NCBI GenBank assembly: GCA_928724745.1
Contig: CAKMXJ010000012.1
Location: 310,001 to 374,000 of the forward strand
Reading direction: 5' to 3'
Origin: Anthracocystis setariae
Taxonomy: Eukaryota > Basidiomycota > Ustilaginomycetes > Ustilaginales > Ustilaginaceae
DNA: 64,000 bases
Part shown: in pieces, positions 49,774 through 62,700 of the stretch
How positions within the stretch are numbered: the stretch's first letter is position 1
Layout: each line of letters begins with the position of its first letter
Translations under genes and position numbers: made by a program
Notes under the pieces: generated by a model
Databases searched by the model: none
The model's input: the letters and a program-made list of their open reading frames with translations, nothing else
Told to the model about the DNA's origin: nothing

Positions 49774-52700
49774 ATGGTGTTTATCGTCAAGATACCCAAT
49801 CGCTCTCGAGCAACTACACCCGAGCCATCCAACACCCCGTCCACGCAACTTGCTCCCACACGTGCAGATATGGACACGCATCTGGTCGGACCCTCGGTCA
49901 CATCGGAAACAGTCGCTATCGCTTCCACTTGGAACCAGGGCGCAAATACCACCGCGGACACCGCAGCTGCCAGTGCAACAGCTCCTCTTGTGCACTCATC
50001 CCGACTTGCGGCAGAGCTCGATGTCTTGGTGGCACCACCAGTGCTCAACCACAAATATGTGCGCGGCGTGGATAAGAGCCTCATCGTAGAACGCCCCGAA
50101 CGCATCCGTGCTGTTTTACTCGGCGTCGCAACTGCTATCGGCAAGTCTACATCTGACTCTACTGCTTCCCTCCCATCAAATCCATCCAAGCCGCTCACCC
50201 ACCCTGCTCAAAGTAGCAACCTCGGCAGCTCGCACCAACACAGACAAAGATGGTCAGCATCGTCGTCGTCCGGACCAGCACCCTCCTACCTAGACGGTCC
50301 ATCCGAGCCATCAGCACCGTCGCAAGTCCCCTCCATTCACACACCCCCCTTGGATGATGACGACCTTGTAGCCCGCCTCAACTCGCTCTCCGTCCAGACT
50401 CAGCCGCACCAAAAGTTCCGCGTCCTCCACTCTACTCGATCCTTACCACTCGATCCACCTCATCCCGCTGTAGCCTTCACCCACGCTCATGCCGACGAGC
50501 TCGTCGAAGTTTTGGAAAGCGCTTACAACCAAGCTAAGCAGCGAAGACAAGATACACGCACCCATGACCAAGGCTCATCCGTGATCGATCATCTAGACCC
50601 AGGCCATACCAAATTCGAGCGCGACACTACCCCTACTCCAGCCGCGATGGCCGTCGCTCCCTCGCTTATGCAAGCCTCGACGACATCCAAGCGCACTTCC
50701 CATGCCCAATATCTCGACTATCTCTGCGGGCGAGCACCAAACCATCCACCGAATCCTCACAACAGACCACAGAACTCTTCTCCTTCGGAATCGATCTCGG
50801 ACGACAGTGAGGCATATACTTCCAGTGATGGAGAGGGCGACGAGGCCATGCATCCTTCCGAAGTTCCGGAGCACCTTCCTCAGGGCGATCTGTATCTCGC
50901 TGGGCCGTCCGAACCTGGAAGCCTGGATGGAGGGTCTGCGGAAGCCATCCGCCACGCGATGGGCTCATGTTGCGAAGCCGTTGATCGAGTCGTAGCTGCA
51001 TCTTCGTCCCAACCCGCCAAGATGGACATCTTACCATTACGCGAAATCACATACGATTCTACTCAGCCTTCCCCATCCGACGCACCGACAACGTCACCAA
51101 CGCTTCCATCCGGCGAAGCCGCTCCTCCCGCCAAAAGAGCCTTCGTCCTCTGCCGACCACCGGGTCATCACTGCTCCGGCTCCACACCACAAGGCTTCTG
51201 CTGGGTCAACAACGCAATCGTAGCCGCTGCACACGCTTACTTGACGCACTCTGTCGATCGCGTCGTCATTTTTGACATCGATCTTCATCATGGAAACGGA
51301 ACCCAGAATCTTGTTTGGCGCATCAATGCAGATGCAAACAAACACGACGACCAGCGCGCCGAACGTCTGGCTGATTTACGAGCGGCCGCACTCGAGCGAG
51401 CTCGCGCCGCGATAGGGCCAGGAAGCGGCCGCGCACATGCCAATCGAGTCGCAAAGGTCGCTTTGACCGAGCAGGACGAGGTCCGAGTGACCAAAGAGGC
51501 GGGACCGAGGGCGCTGAGGCTTTTTTACAGCTCGTTGCACGATATCGAGAGCTTCCCGTGCGAAGATGGCGATATGAACATGATCAAAGATGCAAGCACT
51601 TGTGTAGAGGGCGCACATGGTCAGTGGATTTGGAACGGTAAGTATTACAGCAATCGCAGGACATGTATCGAGCGCCTACGATTAAGATCTCAAATGGTAA
51701 AAGGTCCAAGGAAGGCTGCCAATTCAAGTTGGCTGGCAGTCCGATGGCGAAACACAATGGCCTTCGGTCACGTTGGGGACGTCGATGCTGTCGCCACATT
51801 GGCAACACTGGCGACCCATCGAGATACCGGATGCATGAGGCGTTTTGAGCTCACATGAAGCGCTCCAAGGAAGCTCGCACAGGTCGGAAACTGTACTGTT
51901 CGCTGACACCTCTGTTCGATTGCTTCTCGCTTTCACGCACGCAGTTCATCTGGACCACTACCGCTCCGAATCCGACTTCAAGCGGCTCTATGACGAAAAG
52001 TACACAATCCTCTTCAGCAAAGCGCAACGCTTCCTCACCTCCACGTCGGCTCGGCCTCAGAACACGCTGGTTCTCCTTTCGACTGGATTCGATGCCTGTG
52101 CCTACGAATACCCCGGCATGCAGAGACACGGCAAGCATGTGCCACCCTCGTTCTACCATACCTTTGCTCGCGATGCGGTCCACTTTGCCGATAGCTACGC
52201 ACAGGGCAAACTGATCTCGATCCTCGAAGGCGGTTACAGCGATCGTGCGCTGTGCTCAGCTGCACTTGCACACGTCACCGGTCTCGCGACAGGTCTCAAT
52301 GCGACATCGAAGGGAGCAGAGGAGGAAGCCGAGTATTGGAAGCTAGACAATTTGATCGCGGTCGAGAAGGTGGCAAAGAAGATGGCAGCGCACGCTGCTG
52401 CTGCCCAAGCTGCAGCGGCTGCGGGGAGTTCGGCGAGTACCAACACGACTCCCAAGCGCAGACAGGCCGAGTTGGCTCCGTGGCTGTCGTTGACCTCACG
52501 GGCGTTTGCCGCTTTTGAGACGGCTTGCGGCAAGGACAACATCGTTGCCCTGGGTATGACTCTGCCTGCTCGCTCTGGAAGATCGAGTGTAGTGGCGAGT
52601 GCAGTCACGTCTCCATCGAACAAGGGAAGAGTGTTGCGCGATCGAAGTTCACGTCGAACCGCATCGGATGACCCTTCAACGCCGCAGCCAAGCGCGACGG

Positions 52701-53452
52701 CTAGGAGGGCGGCGAGCCCGACAAAGACGCCAAGCAGGACAACAGCCGCAAGGAATTCGAGCGCAGTCAAGAGAGAGTCTCCAACGAAAGCCAAAATCGG
52801 CGGTTCGAACAGCTCGCCATTCCAACCTTCCACCACCAAGACGCCGGTCAAGGCTGAAAATCAGCAAGGTGCGGTACCAATGAATATGGACACACCCATG
52901 CGGTCCACAGCGGCGATCCTAGCGAGTATGGCTTCGCAGCCAGCACGCGTCCATGCTCCTGCTTCTGCATCGCAACAGGCCGTCGAACAGGCGTCTCGTC
53001 AAGGTGAATCCGACAAGACCGAACCGATTGTCGCCAAGGAGGTTGGCGTTATTGGTTCAGGCTCTTGGGTTCCACCATCTTCCGCGATGGCATCCACGTC
53101 GTCGATTCCGGGATCTCCGATGTTGACCGCCCAGCCGATTACGTTGATGGATGCCATGTCGACGAGACACCAAGTTGTGGATGTGAATGCGCGGCATGTC
53201 ATCTCGATGTTGGGTGGTGGTGGTGAGATGGATTCGCTTGGATTGGATGATCTGCGTGACCGAGCCTATCATTTGCCCGACGGCGGTGGCGATGGCGATG
53301 AGGATGCAGAAGGAAGTCCTGATCCTGATTTGGGTCCGAGTAGGTCAGGCCATCTCCCAACTCAGCCCAAGGATCCCCACGACCTCTCGGGTGCGCTGGC
53401 AGCGTTCTCGTCCATGTCGCTCCAGAACGCTACGCTTTCGAAACATCGCTGA
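49774..53452 (+). CDS. HOS3: Histone deacetylase, Hos3 type
   Basis: Two exons, join(49774..51637,51945..53452), 1123 aa. The donor GTAAGT follows QWIWN and the acceptor GCAG rejoins VHLDHYRSESDFKRLYDEKY in frame; the intron is 307 nt. The deacetylase domain starts near residue 90 (APPVLNHKYVRGVDKS, IVERPERIRAVLLG), has a long Ser/Pro-rich insertion, then the catalytic RPPGHHCSGSTPQGFCWVNN and VIFDIDLHHGNGTQ (zinc Asp/His). STGFDACAYEYPGM and ILEGGYSDRAL follow, so both His, both zinc Asp residues and the Tyr are present. The C-terminal 350 residues are Ser/Thr/Pro-rich. The class is set by VHLDHYRSE and the HGKHVPPSFYHTFARD segment. It should remove acetyl groups from histones. Failure to splice would truncate the protein inside the catalytic domain. 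Confidence 0.88.
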
Positions 53453-53496
53453 CCATGTTGCGCATAAAGCTTACAATACAAATGGGAGGGGGAAAT

Positions 53497-55641
53497 CTAC
53501 TTGTGTGACTTCTTCATTCGACGCTTTTTCTCAGCTTTGGGCATTTTAGTCTTGCGTTTCTCCCGGTTGGCTTCCTTGGTAGCCTTCTTTGCTTCCTTTT
53601 TCAGTGCTCTGGCTTCTTCTTTGGTCAATTTGGCGTCTTTCGGGTGGACGTAGTCTTCTCCATCTTCGCTTTCCGAATTCGAGTCCGAATCGGAGTTGGT
53701 GGAGTGCGAGTGTGTGTCGTCGGCTTTTCCGTCGGCGGTGTTAGGGTTGGACGAGTTTTGCAGTCGGATTTCGCGTTCGGGATCGTCGAGTTCGTGGAGC
53801 GAGAAAGGGATGTAGGTGGCTTTGAAGACTTCGTCGTCGTTCTTGGTCGTGTCGGCAGCTGTCGAGGGTGCATCGCCATTCGCGGCACCGTTGGGAGTTT
53901 GTGAGATGGGTTCGAGTGCAAGCTGGTTCATCATGTGTTCGAGGCTCGCCATGAGCGACGCTTCGCTCTCTCCAGTTTGAGACGAGGTCGGCACGGTAAC
54001 AGAGGTGGAATTGAGTCCAGTGTACCAAGCACCTCCACCGATGACCTTGTTCCCGGTGACGCCGGGCAGCGGCGATGCTGCGTCCAAATCCACCTTGGTG
54101 GTTGTTGAGGAGGGTGCCGGGAGGGAGGGGTCGGCCAAGTTGAGATGGGCATCATGCTCGGCATTGGGGTTGGGCGTATCGTCTTGAATGAAATCCGCAT
54201 CTTGCTTTTCCAACCCAGCTCTACCTCCCTTGCGCGCTGCTTCACCCTTGGGCTCAGCTACGACGAAGTCAAATGTTCTTCTCAAACCCAACGTGTGGAC
54301 ACCTCGTTTTGCAAAGTACTCGTCCACATGGCCGATGTCGGCTCGAAGGAAGTCGTAAGCACGTGGATGATCATGCTCAACCGACTGAGAGACGTCGATG
54401 ATCCAAAGATGACCTTCGTGGTAGAGGATGTTGTACTCTGACAGATCGGCATGCACCAGTCGGCATTCGTGATACATGATCCTAACACTCGCCAAGAGCT
54501 CGCGATACAGCCTAGACCAAATCGCGACGTCGGTGCCGATGAGCTCGTCTGCATCCTTGAGCCGCGGCGAAGCCCAACCCTCGTCATCGCCCAGGAACTG
54601 CATCACAAGAACGTGATCTCGCAGCTCGACGGGCATGGGCGAACGAAGACCCGCAGATACCATACGTTTGAGATTACGTGCTTCCTTCTCGGCCCAAAGC
54701 CGCACCATCTTTCGTGGATTGTGCTTGGCATAGCCATGCCTAAACCTAAATTCGCCCGAAACGTAACGATCTCGATCCTTGAACACCAGGATACTGGTCT
54801 TGTAGATCTTCAAGGCGAGGCTTCCTTTGGGTCCATCGGGCGTGTCTGAGGCGGTGGTGCCATGGTAGACGTTGGCTTCTTTGCCGGTGCTGATGCATCC
54901 GTTGACGCTCTCGAGGAGGCCACGGTTGACCATCTTGTAGAGAATGATCATGGTGCGCGGATCGAGTACACCTTCGACGGTGGCGCGGTCGGCTTTGTCC
55001 TTGATGCGAACGGCGTCTCGTCCACCAAGGGCTTTGCGTGGGACAGTGGAGTTGACACCGCCGCCGATGGCCTGGGACGGATCGTAGAGATCGTCGACGC
55101 GGACTCGAGAGGCGAATTTCGAGAGCGATTCCATCTGCGATGCTGTGCGTGTTTGACTGGTGGAGGGTCCCGCAGCAGCCGCAGTGACAGCCGCGGCCTT
55201 GGTGGAGGAGGAGGAAGCTTGCAGGCGTCTACGTCTGTTCATGGCTGGAAGCGGAGTTGAACTCGCTCCTTTGGCTGCGGAAGAAGCGGCAGTGGAAGAG
55301 GAAATGGCGGTAGCGAGCTGGCGAGAACGGTTGAACTGTTTGGTGAAATCTCCACGTGCGAGTTCCCAATCCGCATCTTCGACGGCACCGTACCCTATCG
55401 TGTCGTCGTCGTATTCGTCATCTTGGTCTTCTTCCGGAATGGCATCGTCGTCATCATCAGAGTCCTCTGCGTCAGAGGAGGGGCGAATGAGGTCGGAGAT
55501 CTCCTGGCGACGGAGCGTTTGGGATTCGGGCGTGTCGGAGTCCTGCGCTGCTTGTAGGTGTTGTTGCTGTTCCTGCTGTTGCAGGTGGCCCATGTCGAGC
55601 GGCACCTGGTCGGGAGCATCTTCGAATTGGCCCGCTTCCAT
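53497..55641 (-). CDS. RIO1: RIO1 atypical protein kinase
   Basis: 714 aa from ATG 55641 (MEAGQFEDAPDQ), single exon. The RIO kinase core is complete: ISTGKEANVYHG (nucleotide loop), LALKIYKTSILVFKDRDRYV (ATP Lys and RIO1-specific loop), VHADLSEYNILYHEG (catalytic Asp/Asn) and LWIIDVSQSVEHDHPRAYDF (metal Asp). ADIGHVDEYFAKRGV follows. The N-terminal 170 residues are acidic and Gln/Ser-rich; the C-terminal 60 are Lys/Glu-rich with a strongly basic end (KMPKAEKKRRMKK). Rio1 releases late factors from the pre-40S subunit and helps 20S rRNA maturation. It is longer than yeast Rio1 (about 480 aa) because of the low-complexity ends and a linker before the tail. Convergent with HOS3, 44 bp away. Confidence 0.93.
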   Translation of the reverse strand: MEAGQFEDAPDQVPLDMGHLQQQEQQQHLQAAQDSDTPESQTLRRQEISDLIRPSSDAEDSDDDDDAIPEEDQDDEYDDDTIGYGAVEDADWELARGDFTKQFNRSRQLATAISSSTAASSAAKGASSTPLPAMNRRRRLQASSSSTKAAAVTAAAAGPSTSQTRTASQMESLSKFASRVRVDDLYDPSQAIGGGVNSTVPRKALGGRDAVRIKDKADRATVEGVLDPRTMIILYKMVNRGLLESVNGCISTGKEANVYHGTTASDTPDGPKGSLALKIYKTSILVFKDRDRYVSGEFRFRHGYAKHNPRKMVRLWAEKEARNLKRMVSAGLRSPMPVELRDHVLVMQFLGDDEGWASPRLKDADELIGTDVAIWSRLYRELLASVRIMYHECRLVHADLSEYNILYHEGHLWIIDVSQSVEHDHPRAYDFLRADIGHVDEYFAKRGVHTLGLRRTFDFVVAEPKGEAARKGGRAGLEKQDADFIQDDTPNPNAEHDAHLNLADPSLPAPSSTTTKVDLDAASPLPGVTGNKVIGGGAWYTGLNSTSVTVPTSSQTGESEASLMASLEHMMNQLALEPISQTPNGAANGDAPSTAADTTKNDDEVFKATYIPFSLHELDDPEREIRLQNSSNPNTADGKADDTHSHSTNSDSDSNSESEDGEDYVHPKDAKLTKEEARALKKEAKKATKEANREKRKTKMPKAEKKRRMKKSHK

Positions 55642-56266
55642 GTTGACAATGACTATGTAGGAGGTCGGGAGAGGCAAGGAAGTTGGTGGTCCGGTTCCAA
55701 CGGCTCCGAGGGGAAGCCATTCAAGCCAGAATTCCTACTTTTTTTTTTTGCCAAGATTCAGAGGACCCTGGAGGTATGGCCGAGTCCCGAGATTGTAGTA
55801 CTAGACGAGCTCACTACAAGACCTAACACGTAGCTGAGATTAAATTGACTGGCACGGGGAGACCTTCAGGTGCCGGCTGGCTGGAATTCCTACTCGGCCG
55901 CCCAGACCATTCACTCCCACACTCCCTGCAAAAGCGCGCCGAGAGCAACACACAGCTGGAAATGAGGGAAAGAAAGCGCGGTCCGCCTGCATGTGTGTGT
56001 GTGTGTGTCACTCTTGTGTGCGCGAGTGTGCCTTGCGTTTGTCTCAGAGCATACAGCTAGCCATTGCCAACCGTAGGCTCACAGTGCGAGCTCAGGTTCC
56101 GCGCAGACAGGAAAATCCCCCTTTGATCTGCCCTCTTACCACTTGCTCCAAAAGCACATGCATCGATCGCCGCTCTCACTCCATCCGTCACAACACTGCC
56201 ATCGGAACGCCTCCGAGGAATTCACATCGGATCGATCATCGGCCACGCCGAAAGTGACGCACAACG
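55642..56266. other. Divergent promoter region, RIO1 / F-BAR protein
   Basis: About 625 bp with a T9 run near 55740 and a short (TG)n stretch near 55991-56008. No gene seen. Confidence 0.5.
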
Positions 56267-59200
56267 ATGAGTACGCCATCGGCTCTCACGGTGGTCTATC
56301 CGCCCTCCTTCCAGAACTCGTTCTGGTCCTATCCTTCCTACCGTCCAGGCGCGCAAAGCCTCTATGCACAGCTCCAAGCAGGTCTGGATGAGAACGAGTC
56401 GATTCTCGCTTTCGTTGCCCACCGCGCCGAATTGGAATACAGCCATGCCGAAGCGCTGGCTACGCCTCCTGCTCCGCCTTCCTTCCCAGCTCCCCTGTTC
56501 AAATCAGCCTCTGGCAAGATCTTGGCCGAGGTACTTCCCATCGATGCTAGCTCCTCTGGCCCTCGTGGATTCGTTGCCAATGCTTCGGCCACCTCTCGCG
56601 CCTTTCGAATGCTCCAAGCCGAGACCAACACTGCTCACGCCAACGCCCACGGCAAAGTAGCACGCCATCTCGAAAAGACCATCCTCGAACCTTTTACAAA
56701 GTGGGCCGCTGATCACCGAGAGCGCGTGACGCACAGCTGGGAACATGTTGATGCAACGCTCGCTCGATTCGAACGTCAGAAGGGCGAAGTGGACAAGCTC
56801 AAGAACAGCTACGAGAATAAGTGCCGTGCTGCCGACGAAGCCGAGGACGATGCACGATTCGCCCCCATCGACGACGCCGAACTCCCCACTTCGCCTCCTT
56901 CCCATTTGTCTGACAACACGCTTCGCCCGCCTCGAACCTCGCAAACCAGGAGCGTTTCCGGCGATAGCACCAGATCCACTGGCTCGGAAAAGTCGCAAGA
57001 GGACGAAACCGACCCGGACAAGATCAAGCGTCGCGAAACCATCCGCAAGCAGTTCGGCTTCACGCAGCGCTCCACTTCAGCCACTCATTCTGGTTCGAGC
57101 CAGCCCGAGATCGACGGCCTTAAATTGCCACCCCTTCCCACCGAGACCGAGGGCGAAGCGATGGACTCTGTCAGCGACCTGAATGCTCCCGTTCACCAAG
57201 GCTCGAGTCTCAAGCGAGCCGGCACCATTTCGGCCCTTGTCAGCTCGGCTGTCGAAAAGATGCCCGCTCCCATCAAGGCAGCCGTCGGTGGAATCGCATC
57301 CGCCGAACCCCGTCACACTCGACTTCGTCGCGATGCCGATAACGCCGAAAAGGTCTACGAAGAGGCGGTGCGCAACCTCGATCGCACCCGTTGCCAAGTC
57401 GAGGAGGTGCTCTTCGAACACTTTGGGCTCACTCAGCGATGGGAAGCCGACAGAATTCGTGCCGTCCAGTCGGTGCTCGCTTCCTACAATCAGGCCATCG
57501 AAGTCCAATTGCCCATCATCCATCAGTCGAATGCCAGGTCGTTCAAGGCCCATCAAAACTTGGACCCGCTGCTCGAGTTGAGGGCGCTCATCAGGCAAGC
57601 TAGGACCGGCCCTTTCCATCCCGCCATCGAGCGTTTCCAGCCCTACTACCACGACGAGATCTCGCTTGGACGCAAGCCCGGCTCCCAGGGAGTGGCTCAG
57701 GGATGGTTGATCAAGAACGGCGGATTTGGCCTCGACCTTGCGCTTGTCGAGCGTCTCGAGTATCTCGAGCGCCTCGAGAGGCCACAGTTCGGGTCGAAGG
57801 ATGCTGGTGCCGATACCTCCAAGCTCGCCACGCTGCCTCCTGTGCTTGTGGGCTTGCTTGCTGCTCTCAAGCGTGCTTACGACGATGATGCGCGATGGGA
57901 ATCCCTTGCCAAGCTCGCCATCCCACCTCCTGAGCCCAAGGACGGCGCCAGCGAGGCCGAAGCCACCGACGACAAAGCGCCTAACGCTAACCTTGTCGGA
58001 CAGGAGAAGCGCAAGATTTGGATTCTCGAGGTGCCGCTTTCCATCACGCACCGTCTTCGCGATGCTCTGATCGCACAACTCAACCCGTCTCTTGCTGACC
58101 GTATCTATGGCAACGGCCGAAACGCCGACGCCGACGCCACCAACCCCCTTCCGGACAAGCTGTTGGACTCCTACGATGCTCCCGTCCTGGCTGCCTGCGT
58201 CAAGCTGTGGTTGCTCGAACTCGAACACAGTCTGATCACGGAAGACTTGTGGGATCAAATCAATTCGATCTACCACGCAGCCGCGGGACAGGAACACGAG
58301 GCTCTCACGGCCGCCGCTGCCGCTGCCACTCCCACTCAGCCTAGCACCGCCCAGTTGGGTCAGGACAAGAAGGATGCGGACCATGCTTTGCAGAAGCCCC
58401 CCGCACCTATCGCTAAGCGACCTGAGCTCGACGAGGCTACCAAGGACAAGATTCGTTCCGGTGTGCTCGAGGATCTCCGTGTGGTCCTCGCCAAGCTGCC
58501 AAGGATCCATCTTGCATGTCTGGACGCGGTCTTCGCTCACCTTCACAGCCTGGTGACCTCCACCGAGTCGGTCGAGTCGGACGCTGTGTACTCGAACAAG
58601 CTCGGTCTGGCGCTCGGTCGTGCGCTTCTGCGTCCCAAGCAGGAGAACGCGTACACGGTGTCGTCGCAGATCGGCACCCTCGTTGTTGTGGACCTTTTGA
58701 CGCATTATCATGAGATCTTCCCCTCGTTGGTGGAGTCCAAGATCAAGGAGGCTGCTGCCAACCCGACTGGGAATCCCAACGCTCGCGGTGGGCCGACGAG
58801 CGGCTTTGCAGGCGGAGTGCGACCTGTCCCCATTCGGAAGCGAACCAAGCCGGTCGACCAGCGCATCTCGAGGAGCTCGATCGGCAGTGACCTCCAGCAA
58901 GGAGCGCGCAAGCTGATCGAGCAGATGGACGAGCAGCAGCGCTTTTCCACGCGCGCATCGATGCAGGCTCCACCCGTCCCGTCTGTCCCAGCTGAGCACA
59001 GGAACAAGGCTCAGCCTGCGCCACCTACCATCATAACTACACCAACGGAGGTGACGGCTTCGGCGAAAGAGGCGGATGACGCAGAGGCACCTACGCCGCT
59101 GACGGATCGAGTGCTGGTGACCAAGCCATCCAAGGAGGTCGAGACGATGAGCATCACGGAAGAGAAAGCCGAGGAGTCGGCGTCGGCATCGCTGGCCACG

Positions 59201-59633
59201 TCGCCGTCTTCGTTCACGTCGGCAAAGGACGTAAGCGAGGACCATCAGACGGAGCAGGATGACGACAGACCGCTCTCAAACGTCGCGCGGCTGTCGAGGC
59301 AGTTCAACTCGGGCAGTCTCGGCTCGCACTCATCCTCGTCATCGTCCACCGCGAGCAAAAGAGTCAGTCTAGCCGGGCCCAGAGGTCCCAGACCCGCGGG
59401 CGCGAGAAGCGTCAGGATGAGCGGCCAGTTCAGCTCCGCCTCCACCGCCACCGATGACGACGAGACTAGGGACAAGTGAGTATCTTGAGCTTCAAGCTCG
59501 CGAGTGCGGTGGCGGCTCGCGCTGACTTGCCATTCACATGCTTGACAACAGATCCGATCATCGCAGGAGCTGGAGTAGGACCATGCATCCTTCCGACGCG
59601 CTAGTAGCACAGGAGGACGACGAGGATGCGTAG
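56267..59633 (+). CDS. F-BAR and RhoGAP-like domain protein (Rgd2-like)
   Basis: Preferred model join(56267..59475,59552..59633), 1096 aa. The donor GTGAGT overlaps an in-frame TGA, and the acceptor ACAG at 59551 adds SDHRRSWSRTMHPSDALVAQ plus EDDEDA. Without splicing the protein stops at 1070 aa. Residues 1 to about 450 are an F-BAR module: FQNSFWSYPSYRPGAQSLYA, then long charged helices with ADNAEKVYEEAVRNLDRTRC. A middle region (WLIKNGGFGLDLALVERLEYL) occupies the place of the DEP domain in Rgd2. The C-terminal half of a RhoGAP domain follows (LPDKLLDSYDAPVLAACVKL, LPRIHLACLDAVFAHLHSLV, NKLGLALGRALLRP). The usual GxxRxSG arginine-finger motif is not recognisable. It would bend membranes and may bind a Rho GTPase. 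Confidence 0.72.
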
Positions 59634-59736
59634 CCTTGGCTCCGTTGTCGCACACCGTCATCACAAAGTATCCACATGATTAAAATTGCAAAAAGAGTTC
59701 TTGGTTTCCACATCCCGACTGGGTCTCGTGTTGCAT

Positions 59737-62700
59737 CTAGAGCACATGCGGGGCGGTCCAGCTGAAGCTTTGGAATTCGGCTTGGTCCTGAGCGCTGAGG
59801 ACGCTGTGCACCGGGGTGAGCGTGGGCTTTTCGCTGGTGAACTCGGTGTCGAACCAGCTGGTGTCCGCGGGGTTCTTGAGCGTGGGGCAGAAGGGTGGAG
59901 CGACGCGTTTGTGCAACATGTCGTCCCAGTTGACATCGCGGAAGAAGGGATGGGCCTTGATCTCCTCTGCATCCGTCGGTCCACTTCCGAGCCTCCTCGA
60001 CGGGTCTCTGGTCAGCAGCTTCTCCAAGATCGACACCGAGTCCGCGGGCATGTGCAGAGGATACAATGGCTCGTCCTCGAGAATCGCATCAAAGATCTCA
60101 TCCTCGTCATCTCCCCTAAACGGCGCCTGTCCCAGTAACATTTCATAGATAAGAATACCGAACGCCCACCAATCCACCGCTCTGCCATACCTCTGCTCGA
60201 GCAAAATCTCGGGCGCCATGAATTCGGGCGTTCCACAGAACGTCGACGTCGTGTTGCCGTACCACATGTCCTCCTTGCACAACCCGTAATCCGCCACCTT
60301 GATGTGTCCGTCCAACGTCAGCAAGATGTTGTCCAGCTTCAGATCCCGATAAATGATTCCCTGCTTGTGGAAGTACTCCAACGCCAATAGCACCTCGGCC
60401 GCATAGAACTTGGCCCTCCTGGGAGTGAAGGGCTCGCGCTGAATGTGCAACATCAAGTCTCCTCCCGAAATGTACTCCATGACAAAGTAGACCCTCGTCG
60501 TGGTCTGGAAGCAAGAATGCAACCCGAGCAGGAACGGATGCCTCTCCCTCGCCGCCGCCAAGAGGACGCGTTTCTCGGACTTGGTCGACTCGACCTCATC
60601 GTTCTCGATGATAAACTCCTTCTTGAGCACCTTGATCGCATACAGATTGCCCGACCTCTTCTCCTCGGCAAGCATCACCTTTCCGAAATTACCCTTACCC
60701 AGCACCGCGAGGAAGTTGAAGTCGTCCAGTCCGATCTTACGACGCGAAGAGGGCAGCATGCGTCCGGCTTGGGAGCCCTGGACCGGCACGATGGCTCCGG
60801 GGCCACTAAGAGGCTGGTTGATCTGAGGAGGCGGGCCTTGCGATGGCATCGAGGGTGGCTGTTGCTGCATAGGCGGCACCTGCTGAGGCTGCTTGGGTGG
60901 GGCAGAGGGAGATGGGTGCATCATTTGCTGCGGGGGCTGTTGCTGGAAACCCGGTGGAGGCTGAGGACGACCATACATGCTGCTCTGCTGCGAAGGAAGT
61001 TGCTGCTGGGGCGAACCAAGGTTGGAAGGCTGAGGAAGAGGTCGTGGGGGACGAGCCATGTCAGCCATCCTCGAGTCTTGCGAGGGAGTGCCATCGCCCA
61101 TCCTGGGAGGACCGGTTCGGCCACCCGGGCCGGGGACGAAGTTGGCTCCTGGTCCTGGACCGGGCCCAGGTCGTTGTTGCTGCTGGAGGTGTTCGAGCGA
61201 CTGCATCCGCTGCGACGCTCCACCTACGGGTGCTTCTGCTGGGCCAGGTTTGGTGATCGACATTTGCTGAGTCTGTTTCTCTAGGCTCGAGAAGCGTCCA
61301 TCAGGACTAGTACTCAACACAGGAGGAAGTTGAGGAGGACCCGCAACTCGCCCGGGAGGGGCGGCCGCCATTCCACCGTTCTGGTGAAAGGGACTGGCCT
61401 GCTGGGGCGGCAGAGGCAACTGATCTTGCCTCGACAGCTGCTGTTGCTGCTGCGTCTTTGCGCTCGACTTGACGCGGTTGATGGTCTCGATGTCGCTTAG
61501 CAGCTGGTTGGCCATCTCCATCGACATGCCACAGAAATCGGGAACCAGATGAGCACAATCCGTGTGACAAGTGATGTCGCATTCGGAACACTTGCGAGCG
61601 TTCTTCCTTCCGAGAGGCAAGATGTAACCACAGTGACAGCACCAGTTGGCACTGAGGTTGGTGATGGGCTCGAAGCGATGTGGGATGCGGTGATTGATCT
61701 TGACCTCGTCCCGGTCGGCTTCGGCGTTGCTCTTGGAAATACACTTGGTGACGACCTTTTGGGCGCACTTCTTGTGGCAAGTGTAGCGACAGTCCTCGCA
61801 CTGACTTCCTGCAGCGTTGAGCAGGAACTCGCCACAGAGCGCACAGCGGAGCACTTGGTAGAACTGACGCGAGACGAATTTGTGACCGTTGATCTCGGCA
61901 ACGTCTTCCTTGCGCTTACGGAACGCGCCCTGACGGCCAAGACGAGCATCATAGGGGCGCTTGCGGACGTTCTGCTTGATGAAATTGAGTCGGAGGTAGA
62001 TGGCTCCAGCGGGTTCGACAGCGAACCAAGCTTCGACACCGTCGCTTGGGCCGTTGGGCACGGGCGCGCCGGCAGGACCATTGTAGGCATTTTCAAAGCC
62101 AGAACCCGAGCCGGGAGCATACGGACCGCCGCCAGCTCGAGGCTGGACACTGTCGGCAGTGACCCAGCCTTCGCTAGCGCCGTGGCCGTGCTGCGAGGCG
62201 TCAGGCACCTGACCGAACTTTTTCTTACGCTGCTCCTCGACGATGTCGCTGATGCGGATCCAGAGCATTCCCACAGGGATGGGGTGTGCGTTGCCGATCT
62301 TGTCGTAAATGGTGACTTCGAGTTCGTTGGCGTTGTCGACGGGAATCTCAAAGTCTTCTTGCCATCGCTCGTTTCGGCTGGGGTGGGTGCGGGCTCGCGG
62401 CGTGTCTTCGACCTTGATGACGACGGTGGACTCGCGGATGGATCGAGTGCCTCGAGGGATCGGAGCATGATCAATGTCGCGAGCGCTGCGAATCGAGATC
62501 TGAAGCGTGCCGGACAAAGGCTTGCGGAGGTTTTGTTTGCGGTTTTCGACCGACTCGGGGTTGGCGTTGTCTTCGTCGTCCTCCATGATGTGAAGCTGCT
62601 TGTATCGCTTGAGCGCTTGTTGGAGCAGAACAATCTTGCTCTGGGATTCGACGCGCTTGCTCTCGGCATCGTTGCGGCTCTTGCGGTCTCCTTCGGCCTG

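Noticed and set aside
51638..51858. Continuation of the first HOS3 frame past the donor
   Set aside because: It leaves the deacetylase fold; the in-frame junction at 51637/51945 restores the conserved sequence.
57077..59245. 722-codon open frame antisense to the F-BAR gene
   Set aside because: Same cause; composition is Arg/Leu/Gly-rich without domain signals.
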